A stretch of DNA of 64,000 bases from Ophiobolus disseminans (taxonomy: Eukaryota > Ascomycota > Dothideomycetes > Pleosporales > Phaeosphaeriaceae): NCBI GenBank assembly GCA_010093685.1, contig MU006231.1, positions 730,428-794,427 of the forward strand, read 5' to 3'. Each line of letters begins with the position of its first letter. Positions within the stretch are counted from its first letter, which is position 1. Both the position numbers and the translations under genes were made by a program. Of this stretch, positions 46,136 to 56,693 are shown in pieces. The notes beneath the pieces are model-generated. The model was not told the origin of the DNA, did no database searches, and saw only the letters and a program-made list of their open reading frames with translations.

Positions 46136-48360
46136 AGACGACGAGCGTGGTGCGTGTTTGATGGGTAGAGATCTTGACGAGAGGTGAATGCGCCATGACA
46201 GATATGTTTGCTGTAACGATAAATACGACACGAACAACCGCTCACTGCGTCCACGACTCGAATCAAATTACAACAACAAATATATAAATACCAAAGAGAC
46301 CCATGTAGTTCAAGCACCTAAAGCCCGTTCTATATCCTACATAATCATCTCCATTAACCACCCACAATGTACAATCTAACTCTTCCCCATCATACTGCAC
46401 CTTTGTCTGCATTTGCCGCGAGCAGAACATGGTTTTCTTGGTCCCTTGACGGGAGACGTGGAATGTGAGGAAGATGGTGAAGTACCGTGCCAACAAACAG
46501 ACAGGGAGATATGACCTTAGCTATGTGAGACGATGGAGGTAAGCCCATAGGATCATTGTAGAGGGGTTAGATTGGGGAAGAAGAGAACATTGAAGAGCAT
46601 TCGAAGCGGGAATTCAGCTGGAAGTCAAAAGGGGTCCAGAGGTTAGCGATAAGATCTACTACCCTCATCGCAGCGCGTTCCCAAAAAGCAACATGCTAGC
46701 ACAAGACCTAGAAGTTGTGGCGACCAACGCCTCTATATGCATGCGCGGAAGCCACCTCCGCGTTTTAGTGTGCATTTGCCAAGCGTTCACTTTTTGATGT
46801 CCGCCGTGCGTGATGTGCTTCTTTGGTGTCTGGTAGGGTACGTGGGTGCGCAGTGGTAGTGCTTGTGTACACAGGCCCGCAGTGGTGGAGAAACATGTGT
46901 CTTGGCAGTGGATGTTGGTGGACGTGTTGCTGCCACACTGTAGTTGCGATCGAAGGATTTGAAGTCCGTTGATAGGGGGTATCGACGCCACGGTGATGGG
47001 AATCTTTCGTGACTGTCACTTCGTGTGCGGTGGTTCCTTTTAATGTCAACATGACGCGAAAGTGAAGCTCGGATAAAGCGTGCTCAGCAAACATGCCAGA
47101 CATCCTTGCCAACATCACAAAGTTCTGCAAAAGCCTTGTCGAATGCCTCGAAGAGTCCACATCGTAACGTATTCGCCACACCTTCGACTTCGCCTCGTCT
47201 CGTCTCCATGCACACTCCTGTCGGCAGCGGGCCGTCCAAGGCAACAACCGCACTTCGTATCGACTGAACCGGCGTCATGTCGGAAATTATAACCCGCCCA
47301 TTATTGCAGTTCTGAATGCCATGTGACAGGGTTTCACCCGCTGCCAAGCCCAGGTCGGACTTCGCATTGGCATATACGAACAAATATTTGTAGTGTGGCG
47401 TCTTTCTAATTCGAGCTATCGGGCCTTTTTGGACACCTGGAACGCAAATGTCACTCGTCGCGTTGATGACAGCCACGATGTATTGGGATGTTCGGATAGA
47501 TCGCCGACTCGAAGGCTAGTTGTTGCAAGGATTGCTTGTGTAATTGATTCGACGCGTGCTTGCAACACGAGGAAGATACAAATTTGTTAATATTTCGAAT
47601 TTCGAACATAACCGAATGCTCCTTTTACATACAAATTGGGCGACTGCTCGACTAATTTCCCAGGACTTGCAACCGAATTTTCTGGACGAGGTATCGAGGA
47701 AGCATCTCAGTCTCTTGATGCTTTCAACTCAGAGGATAGTAATCTAACGCTTCGATGCCGTGGTGACCATTTTCAGCTGGCAACTATTGACCATCGAGGC
47801 CTGTGCGTCCGAAAGAGCGGGTTGGTAGTGTTGGAGGCTTCCGCTAGCAAGTGGCTGTTCCATTATTTGCCGTTTATCGCCTGCATCGCTCCGTATTGCG
47901 AGCCTCAGAAAGTGTCTAGACTTCAAGGCGCTTGCTGGTTACCGCAGCGAAAGATCGCTCACGGTTCCTTCGTGCCAAATTGTGTCCGGTTGAAGCCAAT
48001 GGCACGCAAAGGTGATCCCTCATGCTTGACTGGAGTATTTCCACGTCCCTGGCAGGCGTGCTCAGAGGCGCTGCCTCGTTCATCACACGACGTCCCATCC
48101 ACACTCAAACTGTACCATTTGTCACTACTTGCCGTGATGTGGAAGTCCGTATATATTCCTCCATGGCAGCTAGTCTCTCGTAACTGCATGTGCGGACGCA
48201 AGAGCGGGTGGCTTTTAGATATAGGACTACTTTCACCTTGAATCGAGGAGGCGGCAATAGTCAGTCGATCTATAAGTATGCACGGTAACACCGCCCAGAA
48301 GAGCACACCGATTAGCCAGCTCACTCTTTCAATCATTGGGTCTTACATACATCTGCCAAT
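46136..48360. other. Long gene-poor intergenic region
   Basis: About 2.2 kb. It includes one plausible minus-strand frame (47084-47476, listed separately). A longer plus-strand frame (47636-48241) has no ATG at its 5' end and no recognisable features. Confidence 0.45.
47084..47476 (-). CDS. Possible small hypothetical protein (130 aa)
   Basis: ATG-started frame of 130 codons with an ordinary amino-acid mix (KTPHYKYLFVYANAKSDLGL, later AVVALDGPLPTGV, EAFDKAFAELCDV). I do not recognise it, see no signal peptide or membrane segment, and no close neighbour explains it. It could be a real orphan gene or chance; transcription evidence would be needed to raise the confidence. Confidence 0.3.
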   Translation of the reverse strand: MAVINATSDICVPGVQKGPIARIRKTPHYKYLFVYANAKSDLGLAAGETLSHGIQNCNNGRVIISDMTPVQSIRSAVVALDGPLPTGVCMETRRGEVEGVANTLRCGLFEAFDKAFAELCDVGKDVWHVC

Positions 48361-50394
48361 ATGTTCTCACTCCTTACGCAAGCAACCCTTGCCCTTGCCC
48401 TTACCGGGCACATCCTTGCCCAGGGCAGTACCCCAGCCAATCGGTACGCCAGTGAGATTCCCAAGGCGGAGGCTGTTGCCTTGACGCAGATCGTCGAGGA
48501 CGATCCAGCTAGTCTTCCAGCTGCGAGGAAGGGTGGCGATTCAAGCCCGGCGTACACGTTGTACTCTGTGGCCCTTCCCATCCCACCTGTTGCTCAAGTG
48601 AAGCAGTACGTAAAACAAACACACCTAGGCGTATGTCCGCTGACATACTGTAGGAAAGTGATCAATCCTGTAACTAACAAGGAGATTTGGGTCTACGAGC
48701 TCGACATCAAGCCGTTCACTCATCAGATCTACCCGGGGAAGAAACCGGCCCGTCTTGTTGGATACAACGGCACCTCCCCTGGACCTACGATCATTGTCCC
48801 ACGCGGTGTAGAGGCAGTTGTTCGTTTTGTCAATCACGGCGACCGTGAGAGCTCCATTCATCTTCATGGGTCGCCGTCCCGTGCTCCGTTTGATGGGTGG
48901 GCGGAGGATCTAACCTTTCCGGGCCAGTACAAGGATTACTACTACCCCAATGGGCAATCTGCGAGGTTCTTGTGGTACCATGATCACGCGATCCATTTTG
49001 TAAGTCTTCATTCGCCCACCATAGCTATTTAGCTAACGTCAACACAGACAGCAGAGAACGCGTACTTTGGCCAGGCTGGCGCGTATCTTATCACCGACCC
49101 AGCTGAGAATGCACTTGGTCTCCCAACCGGCTACGGGCAGTTTGACATCCCACTTGTGCTTTCTTCCAAGTACTACAATGCCGACGGCACCCTCAAGTCC
49201 AGTCTCGGCGAAGAAGACAGCCTGTGGGGTGACGTCAACCACGTCAACGGAGTTCCATGGCCTACCATGAACGTGCAGCCGCGCAAGTACCGCTTCCGCA
49301 TTTTAAATGCCGCAGTGTCTCGCAACTTTGACTTGTTCTTCGTCAAATCTACAGCGACAGGCACAAGGCTCCCATTCAAGGTTATCGCGTCGGATGCTGG
49401 TCTCCTCCAGAACTCAGTCCAGGTGCAGCATGTCAGGACTGCTGTGGCAGAGCGTTGGGAGATTGTCTTCGACTTCTCGACGTATGCGGGTCAAACCATC
49501 CTACTCCGAAACGATCAGCAAGCTGGAGGTATTGGCACTGATGAGGAGTACGATAACACCGACAAGGTCATGCAGTTCAAAGTCAGCGCTACCCCGGTGA
49601 CTGATACTTCCAACGTACCTCAAGCTCTGCGCACCGTACCGTTCCCTCCAGCTTCCTCAGGCATAGACCACGAGTTCCGTTTCCATCGTTCAAACAGCCA
49701 ATGGATGATCAATGACGTTGGCTTTGCTGATGCCGCCAATCGAGTTCTTGCTAAAGTCCCTCGCGGCAAAGTCGAAATCTGGAAGCTTGAGAACAAGAGC
49801 GGTGGCTGGACCCATCCCGTTCACGTCCATCTCGTTGACTTTAGAATCCTGCAGCGCAATGGGCGCGGTGTCGGTATGTAACATCCATGTGTAAAATAGG
49901 TGTGGAACGATTGCTGACTGCAAACATCAGAGGCATACGAGTCTGCTGGCCTCAAAGACGTCGTCTGGCTTGGAAAGAATGAAAATGTATTAGTGGAAGC
50001 ACATTATGCGCCTTGGAACGGCGTCTATATGTTTCATTGCCACAACCTGATCCACGAGGATCATGACATGATGGCTGCCTTCAATGTCACTCAGCTCCAA
50101 GAGCTAGGATACAACGAGCAGACGGATTTCGGTGATCCGGAAGACCCTCGTTGGTCTGCAAGGCCCTTTGTTCAGTCCGACTGGACAGCTAGATCCGGTC
50201 CCTTCACGTCACAGGCACATGCGGCGAGGGTGCAGGAGATTGCGCGCCAGCAGCCATACAGCGAGCAGGCGCAGGTCGAAGCGGCGTTGGCTGCTGCATG
50301 GGCGGATGGGACTGCGCAGAAGCGTGACGTGAAAGAGGGTTATGGTAAGAAGGCTTCTGCAGCCATTTCTCGTGTGCGACGCTACGTCGTGTGA
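48361..50394 (+). CDS. Secreted multicopper oxidase (bilirubin-oxidase-like)
   Basis: Exons 48361-48605, 48654-48999, 49048-49873 and 49931-50394; introns of 48, 48 and 57 nt; 626 aa. A signal peptide covers about residues 1-20 (LALALTGHILAQ). Copper ligands are in place: HLHG near residue 149, WYHDHA near 188, HPVHVHL near 452 and HCHNLIHEDHDMM near 509, the last holding the His-Cys-His of the type 1 site with Met as axial ligand. The layout fits bilirubin oxidase/CotA-like enzymes more than plant-type laccases. These oxidise phenolic or tetrapyrrole substrates and reduce oxygen to water. The first intron has no in-frame stop. Confidence 0.93.
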
Positions 50395-52979
50395 TCATCC
50401 GCATGTTTGGAAACAACCTGGACCGTTTTGAGGACACGTGGTGCGGTGTTTGGGGCCGTTTTGGCACTTGATTGAACATGACTCTTTCTCTTCAGTACAC
50501 AAGATTAAAATAAAACCTGCCCCTTCCAATTATTTTGAAAAGCTTCGATTGAGACAAGCATGTCAACAAATGAGACTGGAAGCCGGTTGCTGCGCCGTCA
50601 AATCAATGTCGTTCCACTCTCCAAGAATGGCGATGCTTACGACCCAGCTATAACAGAGGTGGCAGGGAGAAGGTAAACGAAATACATGGATCGTAGCTTG
50701 GGTTCGAGAGGCAGAAGGTGTTCGGAAAGCTAAATGGATGGGAGAGTTCGAGGGCGGAAGTTGGGGCCTTTGCCGAGACATTTAGGGCTGACGCGGTCAA
50801 TGCGCACCAGACATCACTCCGGAACGTGGCATGGCTCCCGCGCCCCCAACATTAACATTCATGTTTACACATGCGCGAACACATGCCTCGGTACGAGGTT
50901 AGCTCCCTTTAAAGTCGCATCGCATTCAGACACGAAGTATCCTTATATGTTAAACTTCCCGCAGGCAGGCAGTCTGGTCATCACTGCCTGGTAGGCACCA
51001 TCGACGGCCTCCCGTGCTTATGAAGTCATCTACACGGATAACGCGCTATGACAGTTATCTGAGACGATCTCATCATCCGCCTATCACTTTCGAGCGAACC
51101 ACAAGCCACTGCCGTCCTGTGACTGAAATACCATGCGTGGAGGTAAGACATCAACAGGGTCGTGCAGGTGGCTTAGCCCTTCATCATTCGACAGTCATGG
51201 TAAATACCTGGTTACACAGTGAATATGTCGATTGTTGTGGCGTGAGGTTTGTCGCCTGTCCACCTGAGGCTGCAAGCAGCGTCACTTGCGACCTAGCAGT
51301 GGTCCAATGAGCAATTCGAGATGATGTCTGCCCAGTCACATAACTCTCAGTCCCTTTGGCATTCTATTTACAGCGAAGACCGTTGTGGTGGTCGATCCCG
51401 GACCGTTGACCCAGGTGCCTTTGCCCTGGGTTGTGGGTTTGAGACGGGTGGCGGCCTCCACCGGCCTGCTCTCAACAGGCTGCAACAAGCTTTCGATCAA
51501 CGAATGCGCACTCTATATCACATTGGTCCGCATCTCTTTACTTTTCAACTTCTTTACTACTCATGTCCTTGCAAATCCACCACTCTTCGCACAACATGTG
51601 TCTCCGCCTTGTGGAGAAATTCCCAGCCTGTGGCTGTGTCTATCACACGCATGCTGTAGACCGATGTTCTTACTATGGGCGCCATTCGGTTATCGACAGG
51701 ACGATTTGGGTTGGCTTGTCCTGCCCACACCATAACGGCAAATGAACTACGACCGACAGACTAAGGCTCAAGGATATGGCAGTAGCTAGAACCACCTCCA
51801 TTCAACCATTCATCCATCAAAGCTCCGAATATCCATCACCACAATCCGAACATCTTCTCAAACCTACGGAGTCACTCGGAGATCCCCGGTAACACGCGAT
51901 ATTGTCCACTTTGGACGCTACCCCAAAGTCAGCGATACATTCATTATCCTCCTCGACACAAAAAGCAGCATTGAACTAAACACCCAACTTGTTTGAGTAC
52001 CCCGTTCATATATCAAGCGCTATTCCACCAAGAGCCCAACGAAACGAGGACTCCCCACTCGCAAGCTTTCCCACACGCATACCCATACCAGAACACATCG
52101 ACGTCGAGCCAACACAGCCGCTATCGGACACGAGACACCGCACTCCGCAGACCAGGATTGGTCATACTCACTTCATAGCTGACCAACGGTCTCGCATAGG
52201 GACGTCAGAACCTCCTCAGAAACCGCCCCCACAGAAGTCAAGACCCTGGCGTGTGCTGAATACCAGACGATTTTCAAAGCACCAGTCCGGATTCAAAACC
52301 ACATATGACGCACACATGTGGAAAAAAAAGCCATTTCTCCCCCTTTTCATGAAGGCCGATTCGGATATATATCTACCTCTCAGCTTGTTGTCCTCATTAT
52401 TGCGCCCGGGGTGCTGAAAGGGTAACTATTCGGTTGTACAGTATCTATGTGCAGGGGGTGTATGTGCATCACGGAGGCAAGAGGGAGTCTTGAGCAACAA
52501 GAAAACGTGTTTTAGCGGTGTACTTTGGGTAAAAGATATCTGACTGGTTGAGGAATATATCACGATCCTTTCGAAGGATTCTTGCATGCCAAGAACCATG
52601 TAATTTGCTGTAAATATAACTCAGCTCACCTTGATTTCACTTCACTTCACTTCACTTCACTTCACTTCACTTCACTTCACTTCACTTCACTTCACTTCAC
52701 TTCACTTCACTTCACATCACATCCCTTCCCACACTAAGTATATCCCCAGCACAGCAAAACTTTGGACTTATTTTCTTTCATTGCCGCCACGATTCAACCA
52801 ACACGCTTTTGAAGTGGTATTCTACATCGCAATCTTGAGCAACGGCATCAGTCGAGCAAGCTAGCTGTGATGAACGGAAAAGGGTGGGTATTTACATAAC
52901 ATAATCATCATAACTCATATCGCTCGTGATGCAAGAAAAGACAAAGAGGGACAAGACGAAAACATTGTTGCCGAAGCGG
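50395..52979. other. Long gene-poor intergenic region with microsatellite
   Basis: About 2.6 kb between convergent genes. Short frames around 51000-52400 are unsupported. The only clear structure is a TTCAC microsatellite (52636-52715). Confidence 0.5.
52636..52715. repeat. TTCAC pentanucleotide microsatellite
   Basis: Sixteen perfect tandem copies of TTCAC (80 bp), followed by slightly changed units (ATCAC, ATCCC). It lies about 260 bp beyond the stop codon of the AMPK beta-subunit gene, outside any coding exon. Confidence 0.97.
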
Positions 52980-54821
52980 TTAGTACTGCTCGCCGTGCTC
53001 TTCTTTTGGCTTGTACATGATGGTCGTGAGGAACTGCATTGAAGTTAAAGGAGGTAAAAAATGAGTTGGATATCTCGGGACGTACCTTTTGCTTATATCG
53101 CGTGGTGGCACTCGTCGCCAAGATGTTATCCTTGATGCTGCTGGTCGCAAGATGGTTCAGCACCGTGTGGTTCGGCATGATCAACACGCTGCTGTCGTCT
53201 TTATGCGGCGTCTGGCCATTCAGAATACTCTTGCCCAGGAAGCCTGGAAGCGTAGGTGGCGTGGGCAGATTGTTAGTCATGGCACTCGCCCTCGCAAACC
53301 GTGAACTCTCCTCAGGGGCGTCGAGATCCAGCAGGTAGCGCGGAATGTTCTGGTGGTATCTCTTTGTCGGCTCAGGAACTTTCGGCTTTGCGGGCTCCGG
53401 CAGCGGCGCTTTCATGGGCTGGAGCTCGGGCATGACTTGCGGCGGGTAGATGCCGGGCGGCTTCTCGCGATCTTGGATTGGCGTCGCGGCATCCAGCGTC
53501 TGCTTCGCCGTGCGTTCCGCGGGCGCGGGTGCGGGCTTGAGCACATCGTCGCACGAGACCTCGATGTAGTTGACCAGGATGTTGGTGTAGTCTACCGCGG
53601 TGGGCAGGTTGTCCGAGGTGCGCATGTCGTTGTCGACGAGGAAGGCGAGGTGGTGGGTGCCGGGCGTGATGTGGATGTAGGCTGAGAGGGCATCTTTCTT
53701 CCTGCTGGGGCCACTATCACAGAAGACTCGTCAGTACTGTCGGTGTGCAGTGTAACGCTCGAGGCAGATAGACGGTTCGAAGTATATGAGACAGGCAGCC
53801 ACACGGGTAGATGCAGACGCAGGCAGCCCCATGCGCTGAACCCCTGCCAGGCACCCACGGCAAATATTTGTACTTACTTCCTGTGCAGCTTGTACTTCTT
53901 GTTCCAGCCTGCAAATGTGCCCGTCACATAGACACGCTCGCCCGGGCCCTCCCACTCGATCAGCGTCGGCACCGTGGGGCGGCCGGTGCTCGGGCTCTTG
54001 AACTCGTCACCCAGCTCCTCATCGTCGGCCGTGGTGGTGCTGAGGATGGACATGTTCTGGCGCGGCAGGGGGCCTCCGACGTCATCGTGGTCGATGGGGC
54101 TCGAGAGGATGGGCGAGCCGGGCTGGTGGTTCTCCTCCTCGATGGGCAGCGGCAGGCGAGGCGGGCGGCTGAAGTTGGACGAGGACACGATGTACTCCTG
54201 CTGCGAGGCGCCGGCGGGGTCTATCGACGAGGCCAGGGCGTCGGTCCTGCTGCCGGGCGCCTCCTCGCGGGGGACGGCAGGCACATTGACGGGCTGTGTC
54301 TGCGACGAGGGTGCAGGCGCAGGCCCGGATGGCGGCTGCTGTTGCGCGGCCTCGGGGGTGCCCGCGGTGGACTCGAGCTGGGGCGGGGTGTTGGTGTCGC
54401 GCAGGAACGAGACATAGCCCTTCTCCCTCTCCCGCTCGCGCTCGCGCTCGCGCTCCTTGCTCTGGCCCTTGGACTGCTCGTTGCCCATGGTGTCGTGCGG
54501 GGTGGTCGCGGCGCGCAGGTTGTTGGTGAGGACGGCGGTGCTAGTCGCGACCGTCTGTGAGCGCCCACGCGAGTGCGGGCGGGTCAACGTGGGATGGTGC
54601 TCGGCGTTTTCGAATGACGCGGATGGGGGTGCCGCCTGCGACTTGACCGTGGACAGGGCCGGGATCGACTCTCTCCTGCGCGCTGCGTGGTGCGGCGTGT
54701 GTGGGACGTGTGTCTGTGAAGGGCGGTCCCGCTGGCCATGTGACGCCGTCACGTTGCTGGGGCTCTGTGGATTCGACGTCGGCGTAGTCGACCTCGAATG
54801 GGAGGACTGCTGGTTGCCCAT
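52980..54821 (-). CDS. SNF1/AMPK complex beta subunit (Sip2/Gal83-like)
   Basis: Exons 54821-53878, 53713-53086 and 53033-52980; introns of 164 and 52 nt; 541 aa. The glycogen-binding-type (CBM48) domain starts near residue 290 (VPTLIEWEGPGERVYVTGTF, then GWNKKYKLHR), is completed by splicing into RNGPSRKKDAL, and continues AYIHITPGTHHLAFLVDND. The C-terminal AMPKBI/ASC domain (about 400-541) contains RYHQNIPRYLLDLDA, NHTVLNHLATSSIKDNILA, and the tiny last exon giving FLTTIMYKPKEEHGEQY. It bridges the Snf1 kinase and Snf4 gamma subunits and decides location and substrates. The N-terminus starts MGNQQS, a myristoylation-type signal, and a second MGNEQS occurs near residue 112. Confidence 0.94.
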
Positions 54822-55141
54822 TTCCTGACTAGGCGGCTGCGATGGCGCTCCTGCCTGTTCATGAATCCGATGGAGAAGCTGCGCCCAACGAAGGAGTCGA
54901 GCTTAGCACTCCGGATTTGCATGCGGCGGCACACAGGGATGGCCATGTGCATGCAGCGCCACCGATAGTGGCCCGGCACAAGCCAATCGTAACCATCGTG
55001 GGGCGTCGTTGGTACCTTCCGACTTCATCCCATCTCGACCAAGTCAGCATCGCATCCACGGACGCGCCTTCTGTGTGTGTGCTGGTACGTCTTGATGGAC
55101 TCGCCCTAGCTGTCTGACCCACGCCATTCCCTCCCCCCAAC
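54822..55141. promoter_or_regulatory. Shared upstream region of the AMPK beta gene and the small membrane-protein gene
   Basis: 320 bp between divergent starts, so it must hold both promoters. No specific binding site is identified. Confidence 0.45.
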
Positions 55142-55739
55142 ATGTATCTCACCATGGCCGACGCGCGCTTCGTAGTCTTTGCTACCCTCTACATCATTTG
55201 GTGGCCCATCAGTCACATCTTGAAAGCCGCCGTCTTCATCCTCACCCCGGTATGGAGACTCGTCAGCTTCGTCTTTCTACCATTCATCCATCTCGCGCAA
55301 GTAATCATCAATATCATCACGTTTCCATTCAGCGGCAAATGGCTGGATCGCATTGAGGTCAGGCAAGCTACTTGAAACTATCCCATAAAACACTAACCTG
55401 GTGAAGACTCTCTACATCTATCTCGGCACTGCCGGTCTCATTGGCTGCATCACCGGCGCCGTTGTCTTCCTCATCTTCAAGGTCATCTCTTCCAGTCTCA
55501 ACATCGACTTGGTCAGCATGCCGCAACGGCAAACGAAACCGCAGCCGCAGCCACAGTCACGGTCACACGATCAAGGCCGGACTGCTGCCAGATTCAGAAC
55601 TGAGCAGCGTGTGAAGAAAGAGGAGATTATAGACTACTCGCCCGTCTCTACGCCCGCTGTATCAAACACGGTTCCGGTATCGCACAGGCAAGGTCTTCTG
55701 TCGCAAGCCATCATCGAGGAGGAGGATTCAGACTTCTGA
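55142..55739 (+). CDS. Small membrane protein of unknown function (182 aa)
   Basis: Exons 55142-55357 and 55407-55739, intron of 49 nt (ACTAAC branch, GTGAAG acceptor). From ATG 55142 the product is 182 aa; ATG 55154 (ACCATGGCC) has the better context and would give 178. The protein has hydrophobic segments at about residues 10-50 (FVVFATLYIIWWPISHIL and VSFVFLPFIHLAQVIINII) and 73-98 (LYIYLGTAGLIGCITGAVVF), then a hydrophilic tail rich in Gln, Pro and Arg ending in EEEDSDF. The pattern suggests a small ER or other endomembrane protein with a cytosolic tail. I recall similar ascomycete proteins but no named function. Confidence 0.8.
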
Positions 55740-56621
55740 GCCGGAAGCGTAAGTGGGATTGCTCTCTCGACCATCTACTTCACCCCCTACCCGACGGTTT
55801 CAGACGAGTCGCATTATTTTTTAGGCCCATGTGCGATGTGGTCAAATCCGTGTCTGATGAGACATCCGGCAATTGATTTGGTTGTGAATGGGGAGCACCC
55901 ATGGTTTGTTCCCAATGATTCATTCCTTGAGGCTGCGGCCTAGATGCAATGTCAACTGCTGCAACAATGGAAACCCCATGTCTTTGCTGTGTTAGTGGTT
56001 GTCGGGGATTTCGTTACTGGCAATGTCGACGGCCTCTCTTCGGCTATTGAGGATACTCGATTGCTTTAAATCTGGCGATAGCAGTATTGTAACTTCTTTT
56101 AGCAAGAGAAGAGGACATGTACCAGTCATCCTGCCTAGCATGGACATGCAAACGAGGGATATCACGGTGTACAATGGGCTGAGCTCGGATGGGTTGCCAT
56201 GTTTGCCGCTGATACTATTGTCTCGCATGTTTGGATGCATCTCTGTTGAGGTAGTGTTCGAATAGAGTAACTTGCCGCACATCGGCATCGAGGCTCCCAT
56301 GGTCAAGACTGACGCTCACGCGTACAGTACGATTCCCATTACTTGCATAAGGCGGTGCTCGAGGAGAGGCTTATTGGTCACGTTTGCGAGGTACTGGATC
56401 TGGAAGATGGCATAACAATAAGTCATGAAGTGGAGTACTTGAATATAAGCCATTGGAAATTCGCACTGCTACCATCATCTCATGTTGTCATGAAAAGAGT
56501 GAAACGTCGTTTCTTCCTTCCTGAAACGGACGGCCCAAGTGAGATCCGTGCGCCATCCCATACCTACACGACCCCGTACGTCTCACATAATCTTAAGCCT
56601 GTCACGTGACCGGTACCGGTA
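55740..56621. other. Intergenic region left of the transposon
   Basis: About 880 bp. Two frames of about 90-105 codons overlap on opposite strands near 55990-56310 and neither is recognisable. Confidence 0.45.
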
Positions 56622-56648
56622 CCGAGGTACACGGCCGTTCGAGCCACC
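56622..56648. repeat. Left terminal inverted repeat of the transposon
   Basis: Begins CCGAGGTACACGGCCGTTCG; matches the reverse complement of 58394-58420 at 25 of 27 positions. Preceded by TA at 56620-56621. Confidence 0.9.
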
Positions 56649-56693
56649 CACCAAAATCACACTCCAACTTCAACGTGTTATAACTTAATCAAT

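Noticed and set aside
47636..48241. 201-codon plus-strand frame
   Set aside because: It begins at a TTG, not an ATG, and has no family signature or splice support.
44693..50394. Possible biosynthetic gene cluster (phosphatase-like and multicopper oxidase genes)
   Set aside because: No core synthase, terpene cyclase or cluster regulator lies nearby, and the two genes are 2.2 kb apart with no functional link.
51321..51735. Overlapping plus-strand frames of 112-116 codons
   Set aside because: Two frames of similar length overlap each other and neither shows protein-like conservation marks that I can see.
56343..56609. 88-codon plus-strand frame just left of the transposon
   Set aside because: No recognisable sequence; it runs close to the insertion site and is probably chance.
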